Shown: positions 33,200 through 41,956, counted from the first letter of the stretch. The stretch is 43,202 bases of DNA from CAZDCD01 sp964503885 (GCA_964503885.1 CAZDCD010000032.1:1-43202), one strand, 5' to 3'. Translations and numbers: made by a program. Notes: generated by a model from the letters alone, not told the origin.

Positions 33200-33871
33200 A
33201 TGGAAAAAATCGCACTTATCGTCGCCGGTGGCGCCGGTTCACGCATGAACACCGATATTCCCAAGCAATTTCTGCCTCTGGCGGGATTGCCTATATTAAT
33301 GCATACGATTAAAAAATTCTGGAATTTCGATAATTCCATACGGATTATTATCACACTTCCGGAAAGTTATATACGGTTCTGGAAACGATTATGCAAAGAT
33401 TACCGGTTTCAGGTGCTGCATGAGGTAAAAAAAGGAGGTGAAACGCGGTTTGACTCTGTTAAGAAGGGACTCAGAGGCCTCAAACCCGGATCACTTGTGG
33501 CCATTCATGATGGTGTGAGACCTCTTGTAAGCCGCCTCACGATCAAAAGATGCTTTGCAATGGCGGAAAAGAGCGGTACGGCCGTACCGGTGATCGATGT
33601 CTCGGAAACTGTAAGGATTTTAAACAGCAACCACAGTATACTGGCAGAGAGGGATAAGGTAAAACTTGTACAGACCCCACAGGCTTTTAAGAGTGAGATA
33701 CTGATAAAGGCCTTCAGACAGAAATATGATCCCAAATTTACCGATGATGCTTCGGTGGTCGAGAAAAAAGGGGTCCATATAAATCTTGTGGAAGGGAATA
33801 CCGAGAACATAAAGATCACGACAAAAACTGACCTCATTGTGGCCGAAGCATACTACAGAAATACATTCTGA
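33200..33871 (+). CDS. ispD: 2-C-methyl-D-erythritol 4-phosphate cytidylyltransferase
   Basis: IspD transfers CMP from CTP to methylerythritol phosphate, third step of the MEP isoprenoid route (the same pathway as ispG at 6852). The 223-residue protein has the nucleotidyltransferase loop IVAGGAGSRMNTDIPKQFLPL, GGETRFDSVKKGL, HDGVRPLVS, the TPQAF block and the C-terminal FTDDASVVE and NIKITTKTDLIVAE. The length is normal. The ribitol-phosphate cytidylyltransferases (TarI) share these motifs, but in the absence of teichoic-acid genes IspD is preferred. Confidence 0.9.
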   Translation: MEKIALIVAGGAGSRMNTDIPKQFLPLAGLPILMHTIKKFWNFDNSIRIIITLPESYIRFWKRLCKDYRFQVLHEVKKGGETRFDSVKKGLRGLKPGSLVAIHDGVRPLVSRLTIKRCFAMAEKSGTAVPVIDVSETVRILNSNHSILAERDKVKLVQTPQAFKSEILIKAFRQKYDPKFTDDASVVEKKGVHINLVEGNTENIKITTKTDLIVAEAYYRNTF

Positions 33872-34064
33872 GATAAGGAATTAATCCGGGGTATTCCTGT
33901 CAATTCGGAAGGTTATTGAAATAAAAGGTTGCATTGAAGCATAATTCGATAAGCGGGGACTATTTTATGATGGTTTTTAAAATACGCACCCTTTTACGGC
34001 TGCCCGGTTGATTTCATCTTCTGCCTGTATTGTGGTTAAATATTCATTATTCCTGGCCAGTTTA

Positions 34065-34853
34065 TCATTTGTGATCAGCAAACCGCCACCAGGCTAATGT
34101 GCCAGCCAATCCTAAAATACTTGTTAAGAACAGGATCATATAACTTATACTGGTTAATTGAACCTCCTCTGTACCGGGAGGGGCAGCGAATAAGCCGGGA
34201 ATGGCCCACGGAAAATAAGGCCCGAGTCCTACCAATCCTGTAAAATTTGCCATGATCATTGTTAGAATAATAATGCCTATCGGCAGTAAAAATCCACCAC
34301 TGAAGCTCGCAAAGAAAGCTACCGGTGTGCAAAGCAATATGGTCAATAAAGAAACCATAGAAAATTTGTATAGAAACTGGGAAAAAATCTCACCTGACCA
34401 GCCTGAAATCCCTGCCAGATGACCAAAAAGGAGTCCGAATGCAAAATATATACAGGTAAGTAAAATGCTCCAGAGTATCACAACAATTAGTTTTGATAAA
34501 ACTATTGATGCACGTGAAACGGGTAAAGCGAGAATATCTTTTATAGTATGGTCGGAATATTCATATCCGAATATCCAGCATGTAATAAATCCATAGCCCA
34601 CTAATCCAATCCCTGCAATACCCTGATTAATTAATGTCAGATAGTTTTGCCAGTCAGGTTCTCCAAATCTCAGCATGGCTGCTTTGGTACCAATCATGCC
34701 AATTTTTTGTGCGATTTCAGGATGTTTCTGAACAAACATGATCAATCCCATCATAAATGACACAAACAGAAAAAATACGACCGAAAGCCAAAATACTTTA
34801 GACTTTCTGACCTTAAGGCTTTCTGCCCAGAATGTTACCCATATACTTTTCAT
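34065..34853 (-). CDS. ABC-2 type transporter permease
   Basis: A 262-residue membrane protein with six predicted segments, for example SVVFFLFVSFMMGLIMFV near the N-terminus and IVVILWSILLTCIYFAFG, with a last helix near ILFLTSILGLAGTLAWW. The ABC-2 pattern (large N-terminal periplasmic loop, EYSDHTIKDILALPVSR) is visible. It pairs with the ATP-binding protein encoded 98 bases upstream, and together they would form an exporter. The adjacent LytS/LytTR system suggests control of export in response to an envelope signal. The substrate (antibiotic, peptide, lipid) is not readable. Confidence 0.85.
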   Translation of the reverse strand: MKSIWVTFWAESLKVRKSKVFWLSVVFFLFVSFMMGLIMFVQKHPEIAQKIGMIGTKAAMLRFGEPDWQNYLTLINQGIAGIGLVGYGFITCWIFGYEYSDHTIKDILALPVSRASIVLSKLIVVILWSILLTCIYFAFGLLFGHLAGISGWSGEIFSQFLYKFSMVSLLTILLCTPVAFFASFSGGFLLPIGIIILTMIMANFTGLVGLGPYFPWAIPGLFAAPPGTEEVQLTSISYMILFLTSILGLAGTLAWWRFADHK

Positions 34854-34950
34854 TTTTTTTATTTTTAAATTTTCAGAATTCAGGAAGAACTTACCCTGAC
34901 CAAATAATCCTTCTTTTGCCCGATTCTATGCCTGTCGGGACATGGACGTT

Positions 34951-35874
34951 TCATTTTTCGTCATCCTGCATAGCAATTGTTCTTAAAAAATACGATTCCA
35001 AATCTTCCTCCACAACATTCAGCAACGAAGGAGGTACCTGATTGTTGACAAGAAGCGATGCAACAATTTCAGGATTACCAATGATCGCCTCGCTATGAAT
35101 TTCAAGCATATGATCAGGTGTTTCAATAGCTTTAATGCCGTTTTGAAGCAAGACATCCATAGCAAGATTATTATTCTTTGTATTGACTTTTAATCTTTTC
35201 TGAAAGAGCAGTTCCAATTCCTTATTATTGATTTCCTGGATTAAGACCCCATGGTGAATGATGCCAATACGCGTAGCAAATCTTGAAATTTCACCTAGAA
35301 TATGGCTTGATATAAAAATTGTTACGCCATGATTGCGTGCCAGGTCAGTGAGCATATTCCTGATTTCAAATATTCCGGAAGGATCCAGTCCGTTGGCAGG
35401 TTCATCAAGAAGCAGGATATTTGGATTGTGAATCAATGCTTTGGCAATTCCCAGACGTTGCGCATTGCCAAGCGATAAATTTTTGGTTTTCCGGTTTGCA
35501 TATTCGGTAAGTTTTAGCTTATCTAGTGTTGAAGCCACAGCATTTCTGTCGTCCATGAGTCTCAGCCGCCGGATTATTTCGAGGTTTTCTTTTACAGTAA
35601 GATTGGGGTATGAGTATGGAATTTCCACCAGATAGCCAATTTCCTTCCATAGTTCAGTATTGCCGGCATGCACTTTTTTACCATGAATAAATGCTTCACC
35701 TTTATCCGGTGAGATCATTCCAAGCAACATGCGTATCATAGTGGTTTTTCCTGCACCGTTAAGCCCCAGGAAACCGTAGATCTCACCCTTATTCACGTTC
35801 AGGGACATATCTGAAACTGCCACTACATCTTTATATTTTTTGGTTAGTTTCTCAGTGCTGATTATTGCATTCAT
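34951..35874 (-). CDS. ABC transporter ATP-binding protein
   Basis: A 307-residue ATPase with Walker A GLNGAGKTT (near residue 38), signature LSLGNAQRLGIAKAL, Walker B ILLLDEPANGLDP and the switch His in ISSHIL. The signature has Asn in place of the usual Gly after LSLG-x, a small variation. A C-terminal domain of about 90 residues after residue 215 is as in bacitracin-export-type (BcrA) ATPases. It sits upstream of the ABC-2 permease and downstream of the LytTR regulator, separated from the latter by a hairpin terminator, so it may have its own promoter. Confidence 0.9.
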   Translation of the reverse strand: MNAIISTEKLTKKYKDVVAVSDMSLNVNKGEIYGFLGLNGAGKTTMIRMLLGMISPDKGEAFIHGKKVHAGNTELWKEIGYLVEIPYSYPNLTVKENLEIIRRLRLMDDRNAVASTLDKLKLTEYANRKTKNLSLGNAQRLGIAKALIHNPNILLLDEPANGLDPSGIFEIRNMLTDLARNHGVTIFISSHILGEISRFATRIGIIHHGVLIQEINNKELELLFQKRLKVNTKNNNLAMDVLLQNGIKAIETPDHMLEIHSEAIIGNPEIVASLLVNNQVPPSLLNVVEEDLESYFLRTIAMQDDEK

Positions 35875-35957
35875 ACTATCTCAATTTTAGTTGTCTGAAT
35901 TCTTCATTTGAAATCCAGTGTAAAATTGCACCTAATCTCTCACATGGATTAATAAAA

Positions 35958-35976
35958 TTTGCCCGGAACGGGCAAA
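35958..35976 (-). terminator. Terminator after the LytTR regulator gene
   Basis: A perfect 8-bp stem (TTTGCCCG / CGGGCAAA) with a 3-base loop lies 30 bases after the regulator's stop; read on the minus strand it runs into TTTTATT. It separates the two-component pair from the ABC genes. Confidence 0.8.
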
Positions 35977-36005
35977 AAGGAGGGTGAAATAACCTGTACA
36001 AAAGG

Positions 36006-36767
36006 TTAATGTTCAGACAGCCAGGCTAAGAAACCGGAAACTTTGTTCTTGCTGACGGTAACGGTATCTTTGTAAGGAATAGTAAGTGTTAAAGAAAGCC
36101 TGCGGGCGAAATACTGTGATGCTTCTTTGATTGCTTTGCGGTTGATAAGAAATTGCCGGTTGACCCTGTAAAAATAATCAGGGGAAATCTCCCCGGTTTT
36201 TTCAATCGTTCTATTGATTGTGTAGCTTTTATTATCAAAAGTAATCAGGTGGGTAATCTCGTTCTCAATATAAAAAAGTGCAATATCCTCAAACCTCACC
36301 GGAAGGATCTTATCTTTTTTATAAACAAGGACGGAGCCTTTGGATTGTTTCTTTCTGTACTCAAAAAGTTGAATGATCTGATCGAGGTTGCTGTTATACC
36401 CGGTGAACTTATTTTTTAATTTGTGGTATTTATTCAATGCCGCTTCAATGGTTTTTTCATCAAACGGTTTTAAAATATAATCTATTCCGTTTGCATCAAA
36501 AGCTTTTAGGGCATATTCATCATAAGCCGTACAAAAAATAACAGGCGTATCAATTGAAATCGTTTTAAAAATTTCAAAGCACAACCCGTCACCGAGTTGA
36601 ATATCGCTAAAAATCAAGTCGGGTTGTTCATTTGTCTGAAACCATGAAATAGCCGAACCAACAGAATATAAAAAAGCAATAATCTGTGCATCCGGAACTA
36701 CTTTTAAAATAGTCTCGGATAAATCATCAGCCGTTAATTTTTCATCTTCAATGATTACAATTCTCAT
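36006..36767 (-). CDS. LytTR-family response regulator
   Basis: A 253-residue regulator. The receiver has the acidic pair in IIEDEKL, phospho-acceptor Asp in LIFSDIQLGDG (near residue 56), Thr in FCTAYDEYALKAF and Lys in ILKPFDE. From about residue 145 a LytTR DNA-binding domain follows (GSVLVYKKDKILPVRFEDIALFYIEN, YRVNRQFLINRKAI). It overlaps the sensor kinase gene by 20 bases and is the cognate partner. It likely controls the ABC exporter downstream, a common arrangement for envelope-stress modules; this is inference from position. Confidence 0.93.
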   Translation of the reverse strand: MRIVIIEDEKLTADDLSETILKVVPDAQIIAFLYSVGSAISWFQTNEQPDLIFSDIQLGDGLCFEIFKTISIDTPVIFCTAYDEYALKAFDANGIDYILKPFDEKTIEAALNKYHKLKNKFTGYNSNLDQIIQLFEYRKKQSKGSVLVYKKDKILPVRFEDIALFYIENEITHLITFDNKSYTINRTIEKTGEISPDYFYRVNRQFLINRKAIKEASQYFARRLSLTLTIPYKDTVTVSKNKVSGFLAWLSEH

Positions 36768-37884
36768 CTGATAAAATTTTAACGCTTACCGAAAAATCCG
36801 AATCGGTTGATTGAATATTTATTTCATCGCCGGATATTATTTTGTACCGTTCGGAAAGGTTAGCCAACCCCATGCCTGTAGAAAAATCTTCTGCTGTCTT
36901 TTGCTGCATATTATTGCTTACCGTAATCCAGCCATCGTTATAAATTAGTTTAATATATAACGGCGATTCGATGGTGAATGCATTGTGTTTTATGGCGTTT
37001 TCGAGCAACAGCTGAATTGAAAAAACGGGTAACATGCCACTTGTTATTTCTTCAGGAATATTGATCTCAAAATGAACGGCATGCCCAAACCTTATTTTTT
37101 GCAGTTCAATATAGTCTAAACTCAATCTCAGTTCTTCTTCAAACCTTACAGTATTGGCATTATCGGATGAAAGAGAGGCGCGCAGAAAGTCAGAAAGCCG
37201 TTTAACATATGTCTCTGCATTATCCGGTTGTTTCCTGATTAACGTCTTTAAAACATTCAGGGAATTGAACAGGAAATGAGGTTGCAGCTGCTGTTTAAGC
37301 TTTTGATTGGCTGCTTCAATGTTTTTGATCTTTAGCCGGATGTTTTCAGATTCCACTTTTGTTTTTTTCTCAATCACCAATACGAGATCCTGTATAATAA
37401 GTACAACAGTATTAATAGAAACAACCATAAAAATAATTATCAGGATTTGAAATATCCAGGTATTGAATTGCAAATAATCAATATTACCAGGGTGAATACC
37501 AAATTCTTTAATTTTCCAACTGAGGATTTTCTGTACCTTCCGGGGATCATTAAGAACAGGACTTGTAAATAACCGTAAAGAGAGCATCAATATAAAGCTT
37601 ACAAGATAACTGCATATATACCTGATATTATTTTTCCCGGATGATACTATTCTTTTGTTTATATAGTAAAGAAGTGCAATATTAATTGCCCAGAATAAAA
37701 AAACAAAAAGGCTGATTCCAATAACGGATGAAAATAAAAGTTTGATGAGAATTAAACTGGTAGTATTTATGTTTCCTAAGGTAACTGCAATAACATATAC
37801 CGGCCCCATTGTTATTAAACCAATTGCCGTAGATGTATACACAGCAATACGAAAAAGCTTTCTTATAGGGATTGAAGAATCCAT
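36748..37884 (-). CDS. LytS-like sensor histidine kinase
   Basis: A 378-residue membrane kinase of the LytS/His_kinase family. Four membrane segments occupy about residues 12-175, with a short loop containing a Lys-rich stretch. A coiled-coil follows, then the phospho-accepting His in LQPHFLFNSLNVLKTLI (about residue 202) and an HATPase domain with an N-box LLENAIKHN. The ATPase G-boxes are short, as usual for this family (STGMGLANLSERYK). It is the first gene of the pair with the LytTR regulator. The interval upstream (37885-38172) contains no gene I can name. Confidence 0.9.
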   Translation of the reverse strand: MDSSIPIRKLFRIAVYTSTAIGLITMGPVYVIAVTLGNINTTSLILIKLLFSSVIGISLFVFLFWAINIALLYYINKRIVSSGKNNIRYICSYLVSFILMLSLRLFTSPVLNDPRKVQKILSWKIKEFGIHPGNIDYLQFNTWIFQILIIIFMVVSINTVVLIIQDLVLVIEKKTKVESENIRLKIKNIEAANQKLKQQLQPHFLFNSLNVLKTLIRKQPDNAETYVKRLSDFLRASLSSDNANTVRFEEELRLSLDYIELQKIRFGHAVHFEINIPEEITSGMLPVFSIQLLLENAIKHNAFTIESPLYIKLIYNDGWITVSNNMQQKTAEDFSTGMGLANLSERYKIISGDEINIQSTDSDFSVSVKILSDENCNH

Positions 37885-38172
37885 TGATGCAAAAATAAGT
37901 ACAACATGTGATGTTTTACATTAAATAATGCCGATACGGACAATTTGCCCACTGAAATGAAAGATAATTAGCGTGAAATGCTCCACGATTAATAAGCAGA
38001 TCTCCTTGAAGGCCAAATCAATACGTGAAGATTTTGGGGGTTAATTTTGTTTGTGTTTTATTTTTTTTTTAAAAAGGCAGCTTTTCAGTGTTAAAACGTT
38101 AAGTGCCAGATTATCAAGTGGCAGCATTTTAATTGGCAAATAAGCGACTTAAAGAACGGAGCAGACTGCAAT
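37885..38172. other. Non-coding AT-rich interval at the edge of the cassette region
   Basis: No gene is visible. The stretch contains a long T-run followed by As (about 38061-38075) and small inverted repeats around TGCCA...TGGCA (38104-38125). It marks the transition from the LytS/LytTR block to the region of single-gene units. Confidence 0.4.
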
Positions 38173-38290
38173 CCATGCACCTGCCTGATTTGCGTTGGAC
38201 CTGAAGGTAGCAGGCATTTGTAACGGCGTGCAATGGGGTATCTTAATGTTTGGGCGTTCTTGAGCTTATATTTATTTTTTGTTTTTGTTC
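38173..38290. repeat. Imperfect palindromic element, repeat copy 1
   Basis: Outer arms CCATGCAC (38173-38180) and GTGCAATGG (38228-38236) pair over 8 bp with one bulged A; inner arms TGCCTG (38182-38187) and CAGGCA (38211-38216) pair perfectly. The segment from 38181 shares CTGCCTG, TTGCG, GGACC, TGCAATGG, GGGCGTTC and a T-rich tail, in the same order, with copy 2 at 39823. The nested-arm layout with an extrahelical base resembles integron attC sites. It lies 3' of the CPBP gene. Confidence 0.6.
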
Positions 38291-38355
38291 AATCTATTAT
38301 TTAACACTACGATTTGCCAGAAATCATTATCTCCAGTTGCGGTTCCAAATAAAGC

Positions 38356-39000
38356 TCAACCTAAGAAAAGAATAATGAAGCTAATTGTATCAAATGTTCC
38401 ATGTACAATCATCGGTATCACCAGTTTTCTTTTGTTCAGAAAAAAGATGATGGCCTGAAAAATACCAAAAATACCGGTTGAAATTACCCCATGTATTCCC
38501 TGGTAAAAATGAACAAAACCGAATGCTGTACTGGACAAAATAATAATACTGATTTTAGATGATAAGCTATTCCCAATTAAATCTATAAGCCTGTTAATCA
38601 GGTATCCCCTAAAAATCAATTCTTCAAATATCGCTCCGATTGTCCACGTTGTAACGAGCCATATTAAAAGTTGTGGAATATTTCCTTTAATATTTTCAAA
38701 TACTTTTAAGTTCGTTGAGGGTAACCACGATTCCAATGCAGGTTCAATTATGTAATTAAATATCGAATATAGAAGACCTGCCAGGAGCACCCCTGAAAGA
38801 ATGCGCTTTAATCTTAAATCAGTTGGGTCAAAGCCAATATCAATCCACCTGACACGACGTGTTTTCACAGAAATTATGTACAGCACTACCAATAATGGAA
38901 TGATAATCCCAAGCTGAATTGTAGATAAGGCAATTATAAAAAATATAAGCAATTCTGTAAAGATTCCCCATTTTTTTTCTAAACCTTCTTTTAATCCCAT
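38356..39000 (-). CDS. CPBP-family intramembrane metalloprotease
   Basis: A 214-residue membrane protein of the CPBP (CAAX-protease/bacteriocin-processing) family. Six or more hydrophobic segments are visible. The three family motifs are present: EELIFRGYL, then GFVHFYQG, and HGTFD near the C-terminus, giving the Glu-Glu, His and His residues for metal. Functions of such proteins range from prenyl-protein processing to bacteriocin self-immunity. The start at ATG 39000 is preferred to a TTG at 39009. The gene is the first of the AT-rich unit series, and a palindromic repeat element follows its 3' end. Confidence 0.88.
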   Translation of the reverse strand: MGLKEGLEKKWGIFTELLIFFIIALSTIQLGIIIPLLVVLYIISVKTRRVRWIDIGFDPTDLRLKRILSGVLLAGLLYSIFNYIIEPALESWLPSTNLKVFENIKGNIPQLLIWLVTTWTIGAIFEELIFRGYLINRLIDLIGNSLSSKISIIILSSTAFGFVHFYQGIHGVISTGIFGIFQAIIFFLNKRKLVIPMIVHGTFDTISFIILFLG

Positions 39001-39123
39001 TTGCCGCAATTTTAGGTTAGTGGATCAACCTTTTCCGGTGATTTATTCACCTATTTTGTGAATCACAACATAAAATTGAAGCATAAAATTGAAAAATCAA
39101 TTACCAATTGGTAAATAATCATT

Positions 39124-39687
39124 TTATTTTCTTCTTAATCTGCTTAGGCTTTGTGGTGTAATTCCAAGATATGAGGCAATAAATTTTTGAGGAATTCGCT
39201 GAAAAATCATTGGGATTTTCTTTAAAAGTATTTGATATCTCTCCTGTGCAGTTTTTGTAAGCAGATCAATTTGTTGGTGCTGCTTATCTATAAAAGAGGC
39301 TTCAGCTGCAATTCGCAGAATTTTCTGTGCAATTTGTTCCCTGCTTAAGGAATAAAAATTTTCACTGGTCATTCTCAGCATTTCAGACCTTTCAATCGAT
39401 ATAGTTTGAAGCGGCGATCCTTGTCTGGTAAGCAATGACATATAATCGCAAAAAAAATTATTTTCAAATGTAATATCAAGACATACGAAGTTATTTTTTT
39501 TCCATAGAAAGATCCCGGCACTTCCGGTCAATATAAAGTAGAAATATCTTTCTGCAGCGTTGGACTGTTTTATAATTGCTTCTTTTTCAAAGGTAATCGT
39601 GTCACAATATTTGGCAAATTCATTCCAGGTTTCAATTGATACATTGAAATATTGGTCAAAAGATCTTTTTAAAATTTGTGCGTACAT
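39124..39687 (-). CDS. Crp/Fnr-family transcriptional regulator
   Basis: A 187-residue regulator with a cyclic-nucleotide-binding-like N-terminal beta roll (KEAIIKQSNAAERYFYFILTGSAGIFL, residues about 35-62) and a C-terminal winged helix (PQKFIASYLGITPQSLSRLRRK). The cAMP-contacting Arg-Ser of true Crp is not evident, so the ligand is probably not cAMP. It belongs to the short Crp/Fnr group frequent in Bacteroidota. It lies 123 bases upstream of the CPBP gene on the same strand; no palindrome separates these two, so they could be one two-gene unit. Confidence 0.88.
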   Translation of the reverse strand: MYAQILKRSFDQYFNVSIETWNEFAKYCDTITFEKEAIIKQSNAAERYFYFILTGSAGIFLWKKNNFVCLDITFENNFFCDYMSLLTRQGSPLQTISIERSEMLRMTSENFYSLSREQIAQKILRIAAEASFIDKQHQQIDLLTKTAQERYQILLKKIPMIFQRIPQKFIASYLGITPQSLSRLRRK

Positions 39688-39752
39688 AGTGTGATTGATT
39701 TTAATCCTTTAGAACGACTCAAGTATAACGCTCAACGGTAAGTATATGAAAA

Positions 39753-39787
39753 GTTAACGAATTTACAATTTTAAGTTATTCGTTAAC
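39753..39787. repeat. Perfect 10-bp inverted repeat between Crp/Fnr and cupin genes
   Basis: GTTAACGAAT (39753-39762) and ATTCGTTAAC (39778-39787) are exact reverse complements with a 15-base loop. On the minus strand the second arm is followed by TTTTC, so it may end the cupin transcript, or be an operator of the Crp/Fnr gene whose start is 66 bases away. Confidence 0.6.
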
Positions 39788-39822
39788 CCGAAAAGTATCC
39801 ATCAGAACCAACATGAGCAAAT

Positions 39823-39932
39823 CTGCCTGTCTTGCGCAGGGACCGGAGAAGACAGACAGATGCAATGGCCAGCAATCGGCTATATTATCTGTCGGGCGTT
39901 CGCCCATTATTTTTCGTTGTTTTTTTGTATAG
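39823..39932. repeat. Palindromic element, repeat copy 2
   Basis: CTGCCTGTCTT (39823-39833) pairs with AAGACAGACAG (39849-39859) over 11 positions with one mismatch, around a 15-base loop. Downstream come TGCAATGG, a small hairpin GGGC-GTTC-GCCC and T-rich sequence. Order and motifs match copy 1 at 38181-38290. It lies 3' of the cupin gene. A short plus-strand structured RNA ending in that small hairpin is an alternative reading. Confidence 0.6.
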
Positions 39933-39974
39933 TAGTCCTTTACCCTTAACGCATAAAAATATTTTACCATTGCT

Positions 39975-40322
39975 TTAAAATACTATATCCCTGACATGAT
40001 GTTCATATTCCGCATCCCACGCGGGTGATGTAATACATAGTTGTTTCAGGGTTCCCTTGTAATAAAACGTATTATTTGGCGGTACTATCACAACATCTCC
40101 TGCCTCTGCATGATATGGTTTATCCTCGATGAACCAGGTTCCCGTGCCTTCTATTATGTAAAAAATAAAGTTGCTCTTACTGTGATAAAACTCCTCAGAA
40201 TGGCCCTTTTGTGTTTCCTGGTAAACAACTGAAGCGTCCGGGCATTGTTCTCTTGTGTTATACACCCTCATTGCAACACCTTGCTTTTCAAATTCAATCG
40301 CCTCTTCTTTTTTATAAATCAT
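39975..40322 (-). CDS. Cupin-domain protein
   Basis: A 115-residue single cupin barrel. The two cupin motifs are visible as GHSEEFYHSKSNFIFYIIEGTGTWFIEDKPY and AGDVVIVPPNNTFYYKG, in place of the usual metal-binding G(X)5HXH pattern. The first motif keeps a His but the His-x-His pair is not clean, so metal binding is uncertain. No signal or membrane segment. The single-gene unit is followed by palindromic element copy 2. Function unknown; sugar- or signal-binding cupins are typical. Confidence 0.8.
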   Translation of the reverse strand: MIYKKEEAIEFEKQGVAMRVYNTREQCPDASVVYQETQKGHSEEFYHSKSNFIFYIIEGTGTWFIEDKPYHAEAGDVVIVPPNNTFYYKGTLKQLCITSPAWDAEYEHHVRDIVF

Positions 40323-40428
40323 ACTATACGGTTTAGTTTATTGATTTCAAATGGAAGTATTGGAATGATGCCTAATATTTTATACTTTGAACCTAATTGC
40401 CCGCCTGCCACTCATTGTGTGCTGTTTT

Positions 40429-41109
40429 TTATTTAATTGCCAGTATAACTCCAAACTTCATGTAACTATATATGCATTCAACATGTTTAAATCCAAGTTG
40501 TTTTAATAAAATCACACTCTCCGGTATAGTATTCTCTCTGTCTAATTCTCTCCGTTGAAGCCACAGATCCTGTTCTTTTTCTGAAATGCTACTTTGTCTT
40601 ATATAATCATACCAAAATTGATTGTAATAGTCATTCATCAGATCTGAAGCTGCATTGAACTGGTCAAGATTCAGAAAACAGCCATGATCAGGTAAGCTAT
40701 TATAAATATTGGAATACAAGACATCTTTTGAATCATTCTCTAAATGATGGATTGATAATGCTGATGTTATCAAATCAAATTGATCTGATGGCAATTCTTT
40801 TGAATAATCAGTAATGACAAAACTAAAGTTGTTCATATTCTCAAATCTCTGTCTTGCAATATCAATCATCTGTTCTGATGCATCCACCAGGGTATATTTT
40901 GCATTTGGAAACTTCTCATAAAGATATTTTGAAAGCAAGCCGGTCCCTGCCCCTAAATCAAGTATCGAGTTGAAAACAGGCCTTATACTTGAAAGGAATG
41001 AAACAGTTGTTTGATAATAATCGTCGAAACATGGAATGAAAAACCTGCGTTGTTCATCATATCTCCGGGCCACCAGATTAAATCTATCCTTTATATTTTC
41101 TATTTCCAT
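40429..41109 (-). CDS. Class I SAM-dependent methyltransferase
   Basis: A methyltransferase of about 226 residues. Motif I is ILDLGAGTGLLSKYL, motif II-like YTLVDASEQMIDIARQRF, the acidic FVITDYSKELP and the later FDLITSALSIHHLE (post-I/motif IV) are all in place, so S-adenosylmethionine binding is nearly certain. The substrate is not readable; the UbiE-like order suggests a small molecule. I start at ATG 41109 (MEIENIKDRFNLVARRYDEQ), which matches family openings; a TTG at 41220 or an ATG at 41145 in the same frame would add up to 37 unlike residues. The gene is a solitary unit. Confidence 0.85.
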   Translation of the reverse strand: MEIENIKDRFNLVARRYDEQRRFFIPCFDDYYQTTVSFLSSIRPVFNSILDLGAGTGLLSKYLYEKFPNAKYTLVDASEQMIDIARQRFENMNNFSFVITDYSKELPSDQFDLITSALSIHHLENDSKDVLYSNIYNSLPDHGCFLNLDQFNAASDLMNDYYNQFWYDYIRQSSISEKEQDLWLQRRELDRENTIPESVILLKQLGFKHVECIYSYMKFGVILAIK

Positions 41110-41220
41110 AATATATGCGACCCATTCATTAGAATTATCATTCATATGAGCCAGGTCCAAAAATAGCACAAAAACCGGGTTAACTATATAGGCAGGCCGG
41201 GCTTTTTTTATTAACTGCAA

Positions 41221-41273
41221 CCATGGCGAAGGTTGACCGTGCCACCGGCCGGGATTATGTGTTAGCGCCTGGT
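41221..41273. repeat. Imperfect palindrome, attC-like, 3' of the secreted lipocalin-like gene
   Basis: Outer arms CCATGGCG (41221-41228) and CGCCTGG (41266-41272) pair over 7 bp with a single bulged T, around a GC-rich 37-base centre containing CCGGCCGG. The element begins five bases after the stop codon at 41278, a spacing typical of cassette sites. The GC-rich island stands out in AT-rich surroundings, and TTAGCGCC inside it recalls the R' box of attC sites, though not exactly. Confidence 0.5.
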
Positions 41274-41277
41274 GTTT

Positions 41278-41775
41278 TTACAAAGCACTTTTTATCCGTG
41301 TAAGGGAGATCTCTTTAAGAATCTTGCCGTTAATTAAAGCTGTCTGTACAATCAAATCAGGGGATTTAAATTCAAATTTCCATTCGAATTTTCCATTATC
41401 GGTATTCGTAACCACCAGTTCCCCTGTATTTTCCGAGTGGAACCGGGCATTAATGATTTCGAGGACAGAAGAGGATCTTACCAGTTCTGCAATAGTAAAC
41501 CTGTCGTTTATTTTATCATACCCATAAAGTTGTATCACCGAATCGAGCGTTTCGCCCTTAGTTACTATCTGACCGGTTGATACCATGCCCGTTCCAAATG
41601 GCGTATTTTCAGCAATCATAAATGTGTCTTTACCCAGTTCACCGGTCCAGTTTCCGAGAAACTTTTTCATTAGTTCAACCTGGTTAAGGGTTGACGGCTC
41701 AGTCTGGGCCTGTATTTTGTTTATGCCCATGAAAAAGAACAAAGCAGTCAATAATGTTTTAGCTGACGTATTCAT
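41278..41775 (-). CDS. Secreted lipocalin-like hypothetical protein
   Basis: A 165-residue protein with a signal peptide (MNTSAKTLLTALFFFMGINKIQAQ). The mature part reads as a lipocalin/DUF1579-type beta-barrel: KKFLGNWTGELGKD, then YGYDKINDRFTIAEL and WKFEFKSPDLIV. It would lie in the periplasm or outside and bind a small ligand. No catalytic motif seen. Single-gene unit, with a palindrome right after its stop. Confidence 0.6.
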   Translation of the reverse strand: MNTSAKTLLTALFFFMGINKIQAQTEPSTLNQVELMKKFLGNWTGELGKDTFMIAENTPFGTGMVSTGQIVTKGETLDSVIQLYGYDKINDRFTIAELVRSSSVLEIINARFHSENTGELVVTNTDNGKFEWKFEFKSPDLIVQTALINGKILKEISLTRIKSAL

Positions 41776-41928
41776 TTAGTTAGGTGTTTGATTTAAGAAT
41801 GAAGCTAAAGTTATTAAAAAATCGTTGCAGCAATGGCATTTTTCAGTTATACCGGTTACGTTGTGTTTAAGCATAGTATCTGCATGAGAGTTGTAGTCAT
41901 GATTAAGATTTATCAGGGAAAATAGATC

Positions 41929-41948
41929 ATTGACACACGGGTGTCAAT
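41929..41948 (-). terminator. Hairpin terminator after the outer-membrane protein gene
   Basis: A perfect 8-bp stem (ATTGACAC / GTGTCAAT) with loop ACGG, nine bases after the stop at 41957. The minus-strand continuation is GATCTATTTTC, only moderately T-rich; the plus-strand continuation TTTATAAA is similar, so orientation is not certain. Confidence 0.5.
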
Positions 41949-41956
41949 TTTATAAA

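Noticed and set aside
39776..39970. Minus-strand open frame of 64 residues next to the repeat element
   Set aside because: It spans the palindromic repeat copy 2 and shows no protein-like features; treated as a chance frame.
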